Source: Haematococcus lacustris (Eukaryota > Chlorophyta > Chlorophyceae > Chlamydomonadales > Haematococcaceae). Taken from it: DNA of 64,000 nt. The stretch is from contig JASKMD010000008.1 of assembly GCA_030144725.1 (NCBI GenBank), positions 11,131,344-11,195,343 on the forward strand, given 5' to 3'. This document shows positions 8,339-18,900 of this stretch, piece after piece (position 1 is the first letter of the stretch; every line of letters begins with the position of its first letter). A program made the translations under genes and the position numbers. The notes beneath the pieces are model-generated. The model worked only from the letters and a program-made list of their open reading frames with translations, was not told the origin of the DNA and did no database searches.

Positions 8339-10345
8339 TTAATAGCATGCCCGTCCCTCCGGATTGTTCACAATTGCTGCATAAACAGCGTACACATCTT
8401 GCGCAGCGCCTTGCCATGCAGCTGCTATGGCAGCATTGCCAATCTCTGCCCGCTTCATGCCGCTGAACAATGCGTAGCCGCTCAACGGCTTCTTGCCAGC
8501 TGCATCAGCTTTCAACGGCAGCCGAAGAGCCTTTGCCACCTCTTTCTTCACATTGGTAGCTATCCTTGAGACCACGTTCTTGAGTACCTGTGGCTGCACG
8601 TCCGCCCCAGTCTGATCCCTCACCCCCTTCAATATTTCGAGCACTAGCACATCAGCTGCAGCTGCAATGTCGCTGTCTGCTGTCATCCCTGCTCCCCCTT
8701 GTAGTGGTGCAGACGCTAGCCCAGTTGAGGGGCCAACCCCTGCTTCATTTGGTGGTGATACTACTGCCAGCTCATTAGCTGCCGATCCAGCGGAGGGGGC
8801 AGCCCATGCTTCCTCTGGTGGTGCTGTAGCCAGCCTAGCAGCTGCCAGCCCAACAGAGGGGCCAGCCCCTGCTATCAGCTGTGAGTCCGGAGCTGTGGGA
8901 AAAGCCAGCTGCTTTCTGGCCCAACCGACAGCAGGGGGTGCATTGCCAGTGGCTGCTCGAGTCTGCTGCAATTATTTCATAGGTGTTGTAAGCACTGCTT
9001 TGGGCAATTGTGCCTCTGCAAGCATTGCAGTGACCTGGGCGTCACTTGCTGATGGGTCCTGCTTCCACCTCCTTGCCACGCTGACCTGCTGGGGATAGGC
9101 CTCCTCGAGCCATGCCAGGTACCCTGACCACGCTCGGCTGGTGCGCTTCTTATTGGGACCACCTGAGGCAGCTGCCAGTTGTTGGAAGTGTGCATCAGCC
9201 TCTGCTTGCACAACTACAGCTGTGTCCTTGAGGGTAGCAATACTGCGCTGACGCTGGATGACTTTTAAGGTGAACGGGATATCTTTACAGCGTCCAAGTT
9301 GCTGTGCATAGTAGCTGTTGCCCGCCGTGTGCGGCCTTCCCGGCTGACTTTCCAAAGCTTCCAACGGCTGCCTTAAGCCGCCACCCTCTTGCCATTCTCT
9401 AACAGCTGCAGGTATGCTGTTGACGTCGCTCATCCACGCCTCCTGCCCATGTCTATGGCTCTTCCTACCGCTGACCGTGGAGCTAGCCTGACTTGTGGTG
9501 CCTCCAAGGCTGGCCCCTAGGCTGGGCAGGTGCTGCATGGTAACCCTTGGCTGGGCACCTGCTGCAGGGCTGGCAGCTGGGCTGGGCTGGCGCCTGGCCA
9601 GGGCACCTGCTGCAGGGCTGGGCAGGAGCCTGGCCAGGGCACCTGCTGCAGGGATGGTACCTGCTGCAGGGCTGGCACCTGGGCTGGGCAGGAGCCTGGC
9701 CAGGGCACCTGCTGCAGGGCTGGCTCCTGCTGCAGGGCTGGCAGCTGGGCTGGGCAGATGGAGAGAGCTGTGGCTGGGCAGCTGGCTGGGTTGGCTGGGC
9801 TGGGCGGGGTGGCTGGGCAGCTGGCTGGTCTGTTGGCTGGGTTGTTGCCCCATCTGTATCATAGGAGCACATCGCACTGCCAAGGGTAGCAGGCAACTGC
9901 TTGACAGTTTGCTGCAGCGCTGCTAGGGTGTCTTGCATGTTTGCTGGCGCAAGCATGTCATACACCTGAGCAGCAACGATATAGCAAGCACAAGGAAGCA
10001 AGGTAAGTTGCAATTGTGCAACATGGACAAGGGCAAGGAGCTAGCATAGTTGAGCGGGAGGCAACAAGGGGCATAGAGATGGTGATAAGTGAATATGGAT
10101 ATTGCATGTACTTATCTGCAAGACGTGCTGCAGCTGCTCTGTTGTTAGCTGCTCTGGATCCCTGCACATGCACAACGCTGCACCGCACCGCATCCACACA
10201 CGCACATCCACTGCGCAACCCCACCTCGCATATCCACTGCGGAACCCCACCTTGCATCGCCATTGCTAGTATCCGCCTCGGCGTTGGCCTCGGCGTTGGC
10301 CTCAGCGTTGGCCTTGCGCTTGCGGCCGCTGCCTTGCCCGCCCAT
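8339..10345 (-). CDS. Unrecognised Pro/Ala/Gln-rich gene with in-frame stop, HMG/YABBY-like C-terminus
   Basis: A plausible first exon starts at 10345 (MGGQGSGRKRK followed by NAEA repeats) and ends at an AG|GTGGGG donor near 10253. A later exon after a CAG at about 9969 reads VYDMLAPANMQDTLAALQQ. A long reading frame (9883-8972) has PAA/GA-rich repeats, then WMSDVNSIPAAVREWQEG and a SRAWSGYLAWLEEAYPQQ segment, and ends at TAA 8972-8974. The same frame reopens at once and runs to 8339, ending with KKPLSGYALFSGMKRAEI. That last piece resembles the start of HMG-box or YABBY domains but is short and divergent. Exon joins are not fully resolved. The TAA may lie in an intron or mark a broken copy. 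I do not recognise the family. Confidence 0.4.
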
Positions 10346-10369
10346 CCACTGAGACTCTCTCAGTGAGAG

Positions 10370-11196
10370 CCCAAAATAACCGGCCCTTTTTTTAGGTTAT
10401 TCAATGTTTTGCACGCGGGCGTGCAAAGTGGCGTGCAAACTGTCTCTGTGACTTCTCACTCTCCGTGCAAACCATCGTGTTATTGCCCAGTTATGTTAAT
10501 ATTAACCGACCACGGTCGCGCCTTAATGGAGAGAAAGATATCTCTTTTCTCTTTTCTCCGTCCATTGGAAACGCGCTGTTACTTGACTGAAATGTTTCGC
10601 CGGCTTAAGAATGGCTACGGTCGGTTGAACGCGCTATATTAGACGGGCGGTCACCTACAATGCTTCGCTGTGCACAGCCTACTGGGGATATCTAAGAGAT
10701 ATCCTAAGATGGGGTGCCTCCGTTGTGGTTTTATCGGCACAATACTTGAAATTGAAACTGTGAGTGCAAAGCTACAGCCGTCCCACTACCAGGGGTCTGT
10801 TCCCTGTCGGTTGGGGGCGCCCGACTCAAACTCTTGCAGGTGGTCTCACAGCTGGTCACAAGATAACCCACCTCCCTACAATTAACCCAGCCGCTAAGCT
10901 TATTCGCCCTGCTCCACACCTCCAAAGCTTTTCAGGGCTGACTCGTCAGTCATGTGCCAAGCTCGATCATCACCATAGGCACCCACTGCGCTGGCTGGCT
11001 GTCACCGTGAGTGATGTGACTCATCCTCCTCAATTCCCTCTCCTCTTCCTCCATCCCCTCCTCCTCCTCCACCACTGGTCACTTTCAATGAGGGAGTCAC
11101 TAGCCATCAACCGGCTCCCAGGTCTAGGCAGGCCTACTCCAGGTTGTATGCACCATTTGCCAGTACTCTTGCCGCTGCTGGCTGCATGCCTTCGGG
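10370..11196. other. Spacer without supported gene
   Basis: Between the 8-10 kb gene and the retroposon. Several short frames are open but none has family resemblance or consistent splice signals. Repeated gcgtgcaaa motifs occur near 10412-10440. Part of it is presumably PAM16 3' flank displaced by the retroposon insertion. Confidence 0.5.
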
Positions 11197-11211
11197 CTGC
11201 TGCCTTGACCT

Positions 11212-11582
11212 CCGCATCCCCGAGCGTCTCCCATGCGTGGTTCACCCTCACAAACTGGGCCTGTGGGCGCGGCCAGGGAGTTGTGGCTGGGCCCAGGCTC
11301 AAGAACCTGGCTGCAAGTGACGGACTGTTGAGCTGTTGAGCTGCGAGCCTCTCGCTCATCTTCCACAGACCCATGACGCGAGGCTGAGCCATCCAGGCAT
11401 TGTGTGATTTCACATGAGCGTGTATTTTTCACGGGAAACCCAAGTTGCTCGAAGAGGCCACCGCCCGTCGCACTGCGCATCGCAACACAGCCCAATAACA
11501 CTATTTTTGCCGGAGCTAGTTAGTGGCTGCTAGTGGCTGCTAGTTCCGGCTAAAATGGAGGCCCTAGTGAGGGACAAGGGGG
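11212..11582 (+). mobile_element. Short copy of the hairpin-ended retroposon family
   Basis: A 371-bp insertion flanked by the 15-bp direct repeat ctgctgccttgacct (11197-11211 and 11583-11597). Its interior (11353-11480) matches 22044-22172 of the Fanzor-bearing copy. It is then joined directly to the shared 3' module (11488-11582) with the hairpin. The right flanking repeat overlaps the PAM16 stop codon, so insertion took place at the 3' end of that gene, in antisense orientation. Confidence 0.82.
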
Positions 11583-11595
11583 CTGCTGCCTTGAC

Positions 11596-12697
11596 CTAAT
11601 TGTCTTTGCCAGGCAAGCGTTGCTGCACGTTGCTGGGAGACTCCCCGTCACTTGTCTTCCTTCCCTCGGCTTCATACTCCTGCAAGCCAGGGTGGACAGC
11701 AGCATGTAAAAGCTGATGCAGTAAATGCAGGGGTATGCATGCATCACACAAATCGCCCTCCTGCCTTGGCCTCCCACCCAGCCATTGCCAAGTGGAACTG
11801 TACCATCCCAGGCGTCTCATGTGCCTACCAGACAGTGCATGTGAGCACCGTGCATGTGAGCACCGTGCATGTGAGCAAACCGTGGAAAGCATTAGTGTAC
11901 ACTGACCTTTTCTAGGCGCTCCCTTGCACGGTACACCTTTGACTGAAGATAGAAGGATCCATGCTTCTCATTCACCTCAAACAGATGCTTGTACCTCTGC
12001 AACAACAGCATCACAGCAAAATGCAAGGCAGTTCCCACACAGCAGGGGCCCCGCTGGCCTTTGCTGCACCCTGCCCCGCAGGCTGGCAGACGGGGCCACA
12101 CAGGCCAGTGAGGAGAGTGCGCTTGACCTGGAAACATGTCACTCAAGCAGCGGCGCATGCTGGGCGCTGCCAACAGAATGTGGGATAGGATGTGCCACCT
12201 TAGTGAGGAATGGTGTGACATCTTCGAACTTGCCTACATATTGCCTATTTCCCTCTGTTGAGTGATAGGTTGCAAGATGATGCATCTGGCAGCAAGGTGA
12301 TGCAGCTGACCTAACCAGGCTGAGTGGCAAAAGTGATGATGATGGTGATGTTGCTGATCCTGGGTGACTGTGCCTCATTCTGTGGATGGCAGACCACCAC
12401 CCAACCTTGACAACTTCTCCCCAGGGCATCTTTGGATCAACTCCAAGGATCAGCTGAGCTTCCGCTACTGCCATCTGGCCTCCAAGTTTGCTGCCCGCTT
12501 GCTTCACTGCCTCACTGGCGACTCCTGTTTTCTGTGCATCTGCAAGACTCGAGCGACCGCGTCTATGCTGCTGCTTTGCTAGAAGTGGCATTGTGTACCC
12601 CTCATTACTCACTGACTAGTGCCTGGGCCCAAGCTTGGGTGGCTGCCCTGAGCAGGACGGTGGCCCCTGCCACCAGAACTTGGGCTAATACGCGAGA
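11596..12697 (-). CDS. PAM16: PAM16/TIM16, presequence translocase motor subunit
   Basis: J-like regulatory subunit of the mitochondrial import motor, binding PAM18 at the TIM23 channel on the matrix side. Exons on the minus strand are 12697-12613, 12539-12406, 11996-11907 and 11679-11596, with phases agreeing. Exon one reads SRVLAQVLVAGATVLLRAAT and ends ALV, the usual N-terminal helix of the family. The next has MAVAEAQLILGV then PWGEVVK, and the third RYKHLFEVNEKHGSFYLQSK, the most conserved PAM16 stretch, which lacks the HPD of true J domains. The tail is EYEAEGRKTSDG to stop TAG 11596-11598. An upstream CAG at 12698-12700 suggests a tiny first coding exon with the ATG that I could not place. 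Confidence 0.88.
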
Positions 12698-12964
12698 CTG
12701 CGGCCAGGCGTGGTGGGACGTGTCAGCACCCCGACCTAGCACACAGCAGCGCAGGCAACAGCAGACTTGCCATCTACTTCACGACATAGCCGTCCGCCGC
12801 CTCATGCAGTTGTCGTGTGACGACAGCAAAGCCCAAGAGCGCGCGAGAGCTCACGCTAGAGTTGCCCGGCTTGGAAGATCGGGAAGGCAGTTAGTGCGGT
12901 TTGGAGTGGCCGCGTGTCACTGTTTTGCTTCCCCGGTACAGCTTCCTGGGGATAGCCAGCCAGC
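12698..12964. promoter_or_regulatory. Shared upstream region of PAM16 and CACTIN
   Basis: The two genes are divergently transcribed and their first recognised coding exons are only 267 bp apart, so a bidirectional promoter is likely. No TATA box is evident. The PAM16 start exon must also lie here. Confidence 0.5.
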
Positions 12965-15900
12965 ATGGGTTCTAAGAGAGAGAAGAAGAGAAAGAGCAAG
13001 AAATCCAAGCGGAAGAAGAGCAGTTCCAGCGAGTCCACATCACAGTCCTCTTCTAGCGACTCGGGAGATGACCGCAAGCGCCAGAAAAGCGAGAAGCTGG
13101 TTAGTACCGGGGTCCCCCAGCCTGACTCCTCCAGGCATCACCGACTGATCAGGTCCCTGGGTTGACCTGTGCTGCTGCAGGCACAAAAGGTGGTGGCACA
13201 TCTGCAAAAGAGCTCAGGGAAAGGGCCAGACCAGCCCTTTGTTTGGGGGAAGAAAGTCGAGAAGGAGCTGGCTGAAGGCAAGAAGCTGAAGGACATCTCT
13301 GTCTTTTCAGACAGAAACCGTCTGCAAGAACGACTGGTGGGTAAGAGCATGCATCCTTCCTATGTCATGCCCCGCTATCAGCTTCCCATGCACCAACAGA
13401 GCATGCTTTGCATGACTCACACATCTAATGGCATTGGCCTCACACAACCATGCATGCTGTAGCCTGTCTGGCTGTCTTGCATATTGCCCACTCCCAGGAA
13501 GAGCTGGAGAAAGTGCGAAAGCGTCAGGCAGATCGTGAGCTGGAGAAAGCTCGTCGAGAAGAGGAGCTGGTGCGTAGGCAGCACCCAAGCTGACACATGC
13601 AATGGCGGAGGCGGAGGCAACACAGCAGGGACTGGGATGGCTCTAGCATGAGACCAAGTACAGTGACGGCATCTGATCAGTGGTGATATAGCCAATGGTG
13701 GTGGTGGGTCAGAACCGTGCCTGCAAGTGCAGCTGGCCAGGGCCAGGGGCCAAGGGCCAGGGTCAGGGTCAGGGACCTTGAGACCATGGCTGTGTGTGCA
13801 CCCTGTGCTGCAGGGCATGGTGCAGCGCATGCGGGCTGCCCAGGAAGCCATGGACAGCGAGGCCAAGGAGGAGGAGTTCTACCTGCAGTCCCTGCTGGTC
13901 AGCGTCAGGGGTGGCAGCGTGGCAACAGGGTGGCAGCAGGAGCACGCCACACCGGGCTAGGCCTGGGGGATGGCTTGTGACAGGGACCTGGCTGGCTGGG
14001 CGTAGCAGAGCGAGGATCAGGGACAAGGACATGGCTGACTGCGCAAGGCAGGGACATGACAGGACTGGTAGGAAGGGCCAGGACAGGGAAGTATGTAAGG
14101 GTGCTTTGTAGACATGCCCACCTGCTTCCACCTGCCGTCTGACTCACGTCATGCAACCCACACTCATGCTGTGCCTGCTGCTCTGCCCACTACCCTGCCT
14201 CCCTGGTGTTGGGTGCTGCCAGCCTGCATCCACCCTGGCTGCCTGCAGTCCAAAGCTGAGCGGCGCCTGCGTGAGGGGCGGCCCGCACCCAGTGACCTCA
14301 TAGCCCGCAACCTGCATGCTGGACTGCGCCTAGGGGAGCCTGCTGACGTGGACATGAAGGCAGGTGCAGCCAGGCAGGGGTGGGCAAGCAGGAGTGGGCA
14401 GGCAGGGGCAGCAGGCCGTAGCAGCCAGGCAGTGGCAGCCAGAGCGGGCCACCCAGGCAGTTGCTGGCAGAGCGGGCCACACAGGCAGTTGCAGCCAGGC
14501 AATGGCAGCCAGGCAATGGCAGCCAGGCAGGGGCAGAGGCAGGGGCAGGGGCAGAGCAGGCCACCCAGGCAGGGTTGGTTGTGTAGGTGTAGACAGGGGT
14601 GTGTCAGCTGGCAGGGGCAGGTGCCTGGCCTGCCTGCCTGTTGCCAAGCTCATGGGTAAGAAAGGGGCCAGGGGGCTAGACTTGCCCTCCTGCTATTCCT
14701 TGTCCTTCAACTGCATCCACTTCAGTGGCATGCCCAGCAGTTCTGCCAGGCTGGTAGCTTGATATGGTTTCCGCAAAACAACCAACCTATTGTGGTCTCC
14801 ATTGCTAGCCACACTCATGTGCAGACTATAGTTGCATGCCCCTACACACACTGCTGCCTCCCTCCCTTGGCCCATACAAGCTGCTATCACTGCCGGGACC
14901 TGGTCATTGCAGGACTCACTCTTAGCTGCTGCTGCCTCGGTGCTGGCCCCTGCCGCTGCCCATGTTGCTACTGCTGCCCCAGGAGCCCTGGAGCCACTTC
15001 ACAGGGCTGCAGCTGGATGACGTGGAAACCCTACATGATGACATTCGGGAGTATGCGGTGCGGCTAAGGGAATGAACACATCTCGCCCCACCTTACACCT
15101 GCCCCACCCATCTCTTACCCACACCTGCCTAGCTTTGCCTTGCCTATGCTTATGTACACACGCATGGTGCCACTGCCAGCAAAACTGGCCAGGCCAGCAG
15201 CAAAACCATGCCTGGCTTGCCTGGCTTGCCTGCAGCACTGCATGCATTGATCGATCTGGCATGCTGTTTTCCAGGAATATGACAAGCATGAGCCCATGCA
15301 CATGGACTTCTGGAAGGCGCTGCTGGCTGTTGCTGACCATGAGCTGTTGGAGGCTCGCAAGAGGGATGCAGTGGACCGCGCTCATCTCGCCGGTAACTCC
15401 GCTGCCCTGGCCCTCCTGCCCCAGGCAAACAGAGTGCTGAACATCCCAGCCATTATACGCATTGTATGCTGTGACGTCATCATCATGATTAGGGTTGGCC
15501 AGAACCGTAGCGGCGTATATACGCAGGTACGTATATACAGTATATACGTAGCGTACCCCGACCACCGTGTATCCGTAGGCAGCCGTAGGTACGTCGGTTG
15601 ACCGTACAATACCGTAGGTTTGACCGTAGTTTTCACGCTTGAACCGTACACGCGACGGCAAAATCGCGAGATTGCTAAGGACGCAGGACGCACAAGTCAC
15701 CGTTACTGCCGGGGTGGCCGTAACCGCGGGTCATATATAAGTCGCTGCGATACCCGATGGCATTCATTGCGTTGGATGATGCATACGAGAGATGTGGCGA
15801 CCGTATAAGTGCTAGCCGAGCTCACAGCCATGAAGCGGAAGGGCAGCGCCAGCTTCTGGAATAAGCTTGAGCCTGTGCTGCACCAGTCGCATACGAGGGC

Positions 15901-18900
15901 CCAGCCAGCGCAGATGCATACGAGGGCCCAGCCCAGCCCAGCCCAGCCCAGCCCAGCCCAGCCCAGCCCAGCCCAGCCCAGCCCAGCCCAGCCCAGCCCA
16001 GCCCAGCCCAGCCCAGCCCAGCCCAGCCCAGCCCAGCCCAGCCCAGCCCAGCCCAGCCCAGCCCAGCCCAGCCCAGCCCAGCCCAGCCCAGCCCAGCCCA
16101 GCCCAGCCCAGCCCAGCCCAGCCCAGCCCAGCCCAGCCCAGCCCAGCCCAGTGCTGTCACAAGCATGCCTGGAGGTGGAGGAGGAGGAGGAGGTGGTGAT
16201 GTTGTAGAGAAGGCTAGCACGAGGGGATCAAACCATGCACACATGGTTTACAGAGTAGGAGCACATGGCCACACATGCGTGGCACACATGATTGGTCGAG
16301 TAGGAGCCCATGGCTGACTACACAAATGCACCCACGGCTGCCACACGAGGGGTTTGGACACATGCTTGGCGCACAGAGTAGTTCTAAGCACATTGCTAAC
16401 GGCATGCATGGCTGGCTGGCATATAGATGTGTCATGACACTGCTATTGGTTATGCTTACCCCTAGCGGGCGTTTCTGTAGTTGTTGTGCACCAAACTACA
16501 TACTCACTTTCGCAAAATGATGACCCTGCCCCTACGGAATACCCTACGGAACTACGAATACAGTAAATACGTATGTATATACCGTCTTTCTAGCCTTCTG
16601 TATACACCAATGTGAATGTCAGCTTTGCATGGATGCTTAGCCTTGTCCAGGGCACTCGCCAGGCTCACCGACTCAAGATTTGAAACAGGCTGTAGCTGCC
16701 TTTGCTAGGAGAGATGTGTTGTTTGCGCTGCATGCTGATGACACTGAGTCTGCATGGAGTTTGCATGGTGATGGTTGTAGTTGTGGTTAGAAACACATGG
16801 GACAGGTCATCAGGCCGTCCTAGCTGAACAGCTGCTCACCCCCCAGCTGCAGTCAATGCAGCCTCCTCACCCCATGATGACACATCCAGCCGGCCTGCCT
16901 GTTGTGAATTACTATATCTGACGATCATGATGAGCTGACAGAAATGATGTGATGATGCCCAGCGCCCTGCCTGTGATGTGATATGGGGCCAGGTGGGTGC
17001 AAGCTGTCTGTGTGCTACTGTTGCCCCATCCTCATCACCTCTCACACTGTCGCTGGCACTCGCTATGCCTGGCCTCTCCTCCTGCAGCCGTTGCTGCTGC
17101 TGCAACCGCTGCTGCTGCTGCTGCCGCTGCTGCCGCTGCTGCCGCTGCCGCTGCCGCTGCTGCTGCTGCTGCTGCGGCCGCTGCGGCCGCTGCTGCTGCC
17201 GCTGCTGCTGCTGCTGCTGCAATGATGCCCCTGTGATACTTCACACTGTCACTGTTGCCGCTGCTACTGCTGCCGCCCAGGTACTCCTACTGCTGCTGAC
17301 CTGCAGGGGGTGCTGATGCCGCGGCTCGCTTGGCAGCCGCCTCAGCAGATGGGGAGAAGGGGCTGCACCCTGACGTGGAGGCAGACATCCAAGTCATGCT
17401 ACAGGGTGGGCACTGATCAGCAGCAGCAGCTGGGTAGGGCACTACGACAGCCACCCTTGTGGCAATTAGGGTCCTCATCCTTGTCCTTTTGACCAGCACC
17501 AGCACCATCGCCGCTGCATGTCACTGCCTGCAACCTCCCATAAGCTGGGTAGCATGTCCCCCATCCCCAGGAATTGTGCAGCATGTGGGTTTGCACGTCT
17601 GCTGGTAGTGTGCTTGCATAGGCAGTTGTGTAGGCCCAGTCCAGCAAGGCAGCAGCAGCCGTAGCTCAAGCCCTCCGTGAGGCCGCAACCAGGAACAACC
17701 AACCAACCAACCAACCAACCAACCAACCAACTCTGGTGTAGGGCTATTTGCAAGCACAGTGGTGGGCAGTGCTGCCAACCGTGGTCCTGCCCATGCAGGC
17801 CAGACATACAACGAGCTGTGCAGCCTAGAGGCCAGCCTGCAGGCGTCTCTGGCCTCAGGGGAGGGCGACCCGGAGTACTGGCATGCTGTACTGCAGCGTC
17901 TGCAGCTGCACAAGGTAGGGCCCAGGCTGCCTACTGCCATCTGGGCATGCAAGGGGGATGGTGGGGTGCTTGTATGTGCAATGCTTGTGTAACAGCACAT
18001 GAAGGTTGGTGATGCACTTGATACGATGTCGAGATATATACATTGTTTGCTTATGCACTGTACTGACACTGTGTCTTGGTGACTTTACTGACTGCGGGTG
18101 AAGGTTAGGGTTAAGGTTAGGTTAGGGTTAGAGTTAGAGTTAGGGTGACTGCACCAGGTTTTCAGGCCACCAAGTTGTGTCATCAGGGTAGCCGGGGAAC
18201 AGGGCGGGGAAGTAGTCAATACCAAGTCAGTGAATTGCCAGCGCATTGTTTCAGTATGGGGTACATATGGGGCTGTAGACAGCTGCAGTGCTGGAGCACC
18301 TCACGGGCCTACTGAGGGTGGCCTACACTGTGTAGCTCCTGCTTACCTGTTTCTCACAACAAAAGTGTGTTTATAGGCAAAGATTGTTTAGAGAGCTGCA
18401 GCTGGGAGGGGGTGGCATGGTACTTCCTAGCAAACAAAAATGCAATTGAATTGCTCCTGGCATTGTGGCCATCAACAACCTTTGCCCACAGGCCTGCCCA
18501 TACCACCTCAGGCCCGACCACCTGTGCTACCAGACTGATGTGTGCGTGTGCCTACACTGCCGAGTCATGTTCAGGCCAAGGCTCATGTGCGTGACATTCA
18601 GTCCCGCATCGTATCCGCCACCCTCCAGCGCCTGGCTCAAGAAGCAGCTGAGGCGGCGGAGGAGTTGGGGCTCAGTGCGAGCCCGGACGACAGCCAGGGC
18701 AGTTACGATGGCAGCAGTGAAGACGACGACGACGATGACGACAACGATGACGACAAAGAGGAGGTGGAAGGCGGAGGCGCAGGGGGCAAACAGCAGCAAA
18801 GTTCAGGTGCTGCTAAAGTCCGGCCCGCGGGCATTCTGGGCACGGCGGTGGGTCGGGCAATGGGATGGGCGCGGGAAGACCGCCAGGTGGTGCGAGCTCC

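Noticed and set aside
15809..16244. PSPAQ and WAGLG repeat proteins over the GCCCA array
   Set aside because: Satellite translation in CACTIN intron 7.
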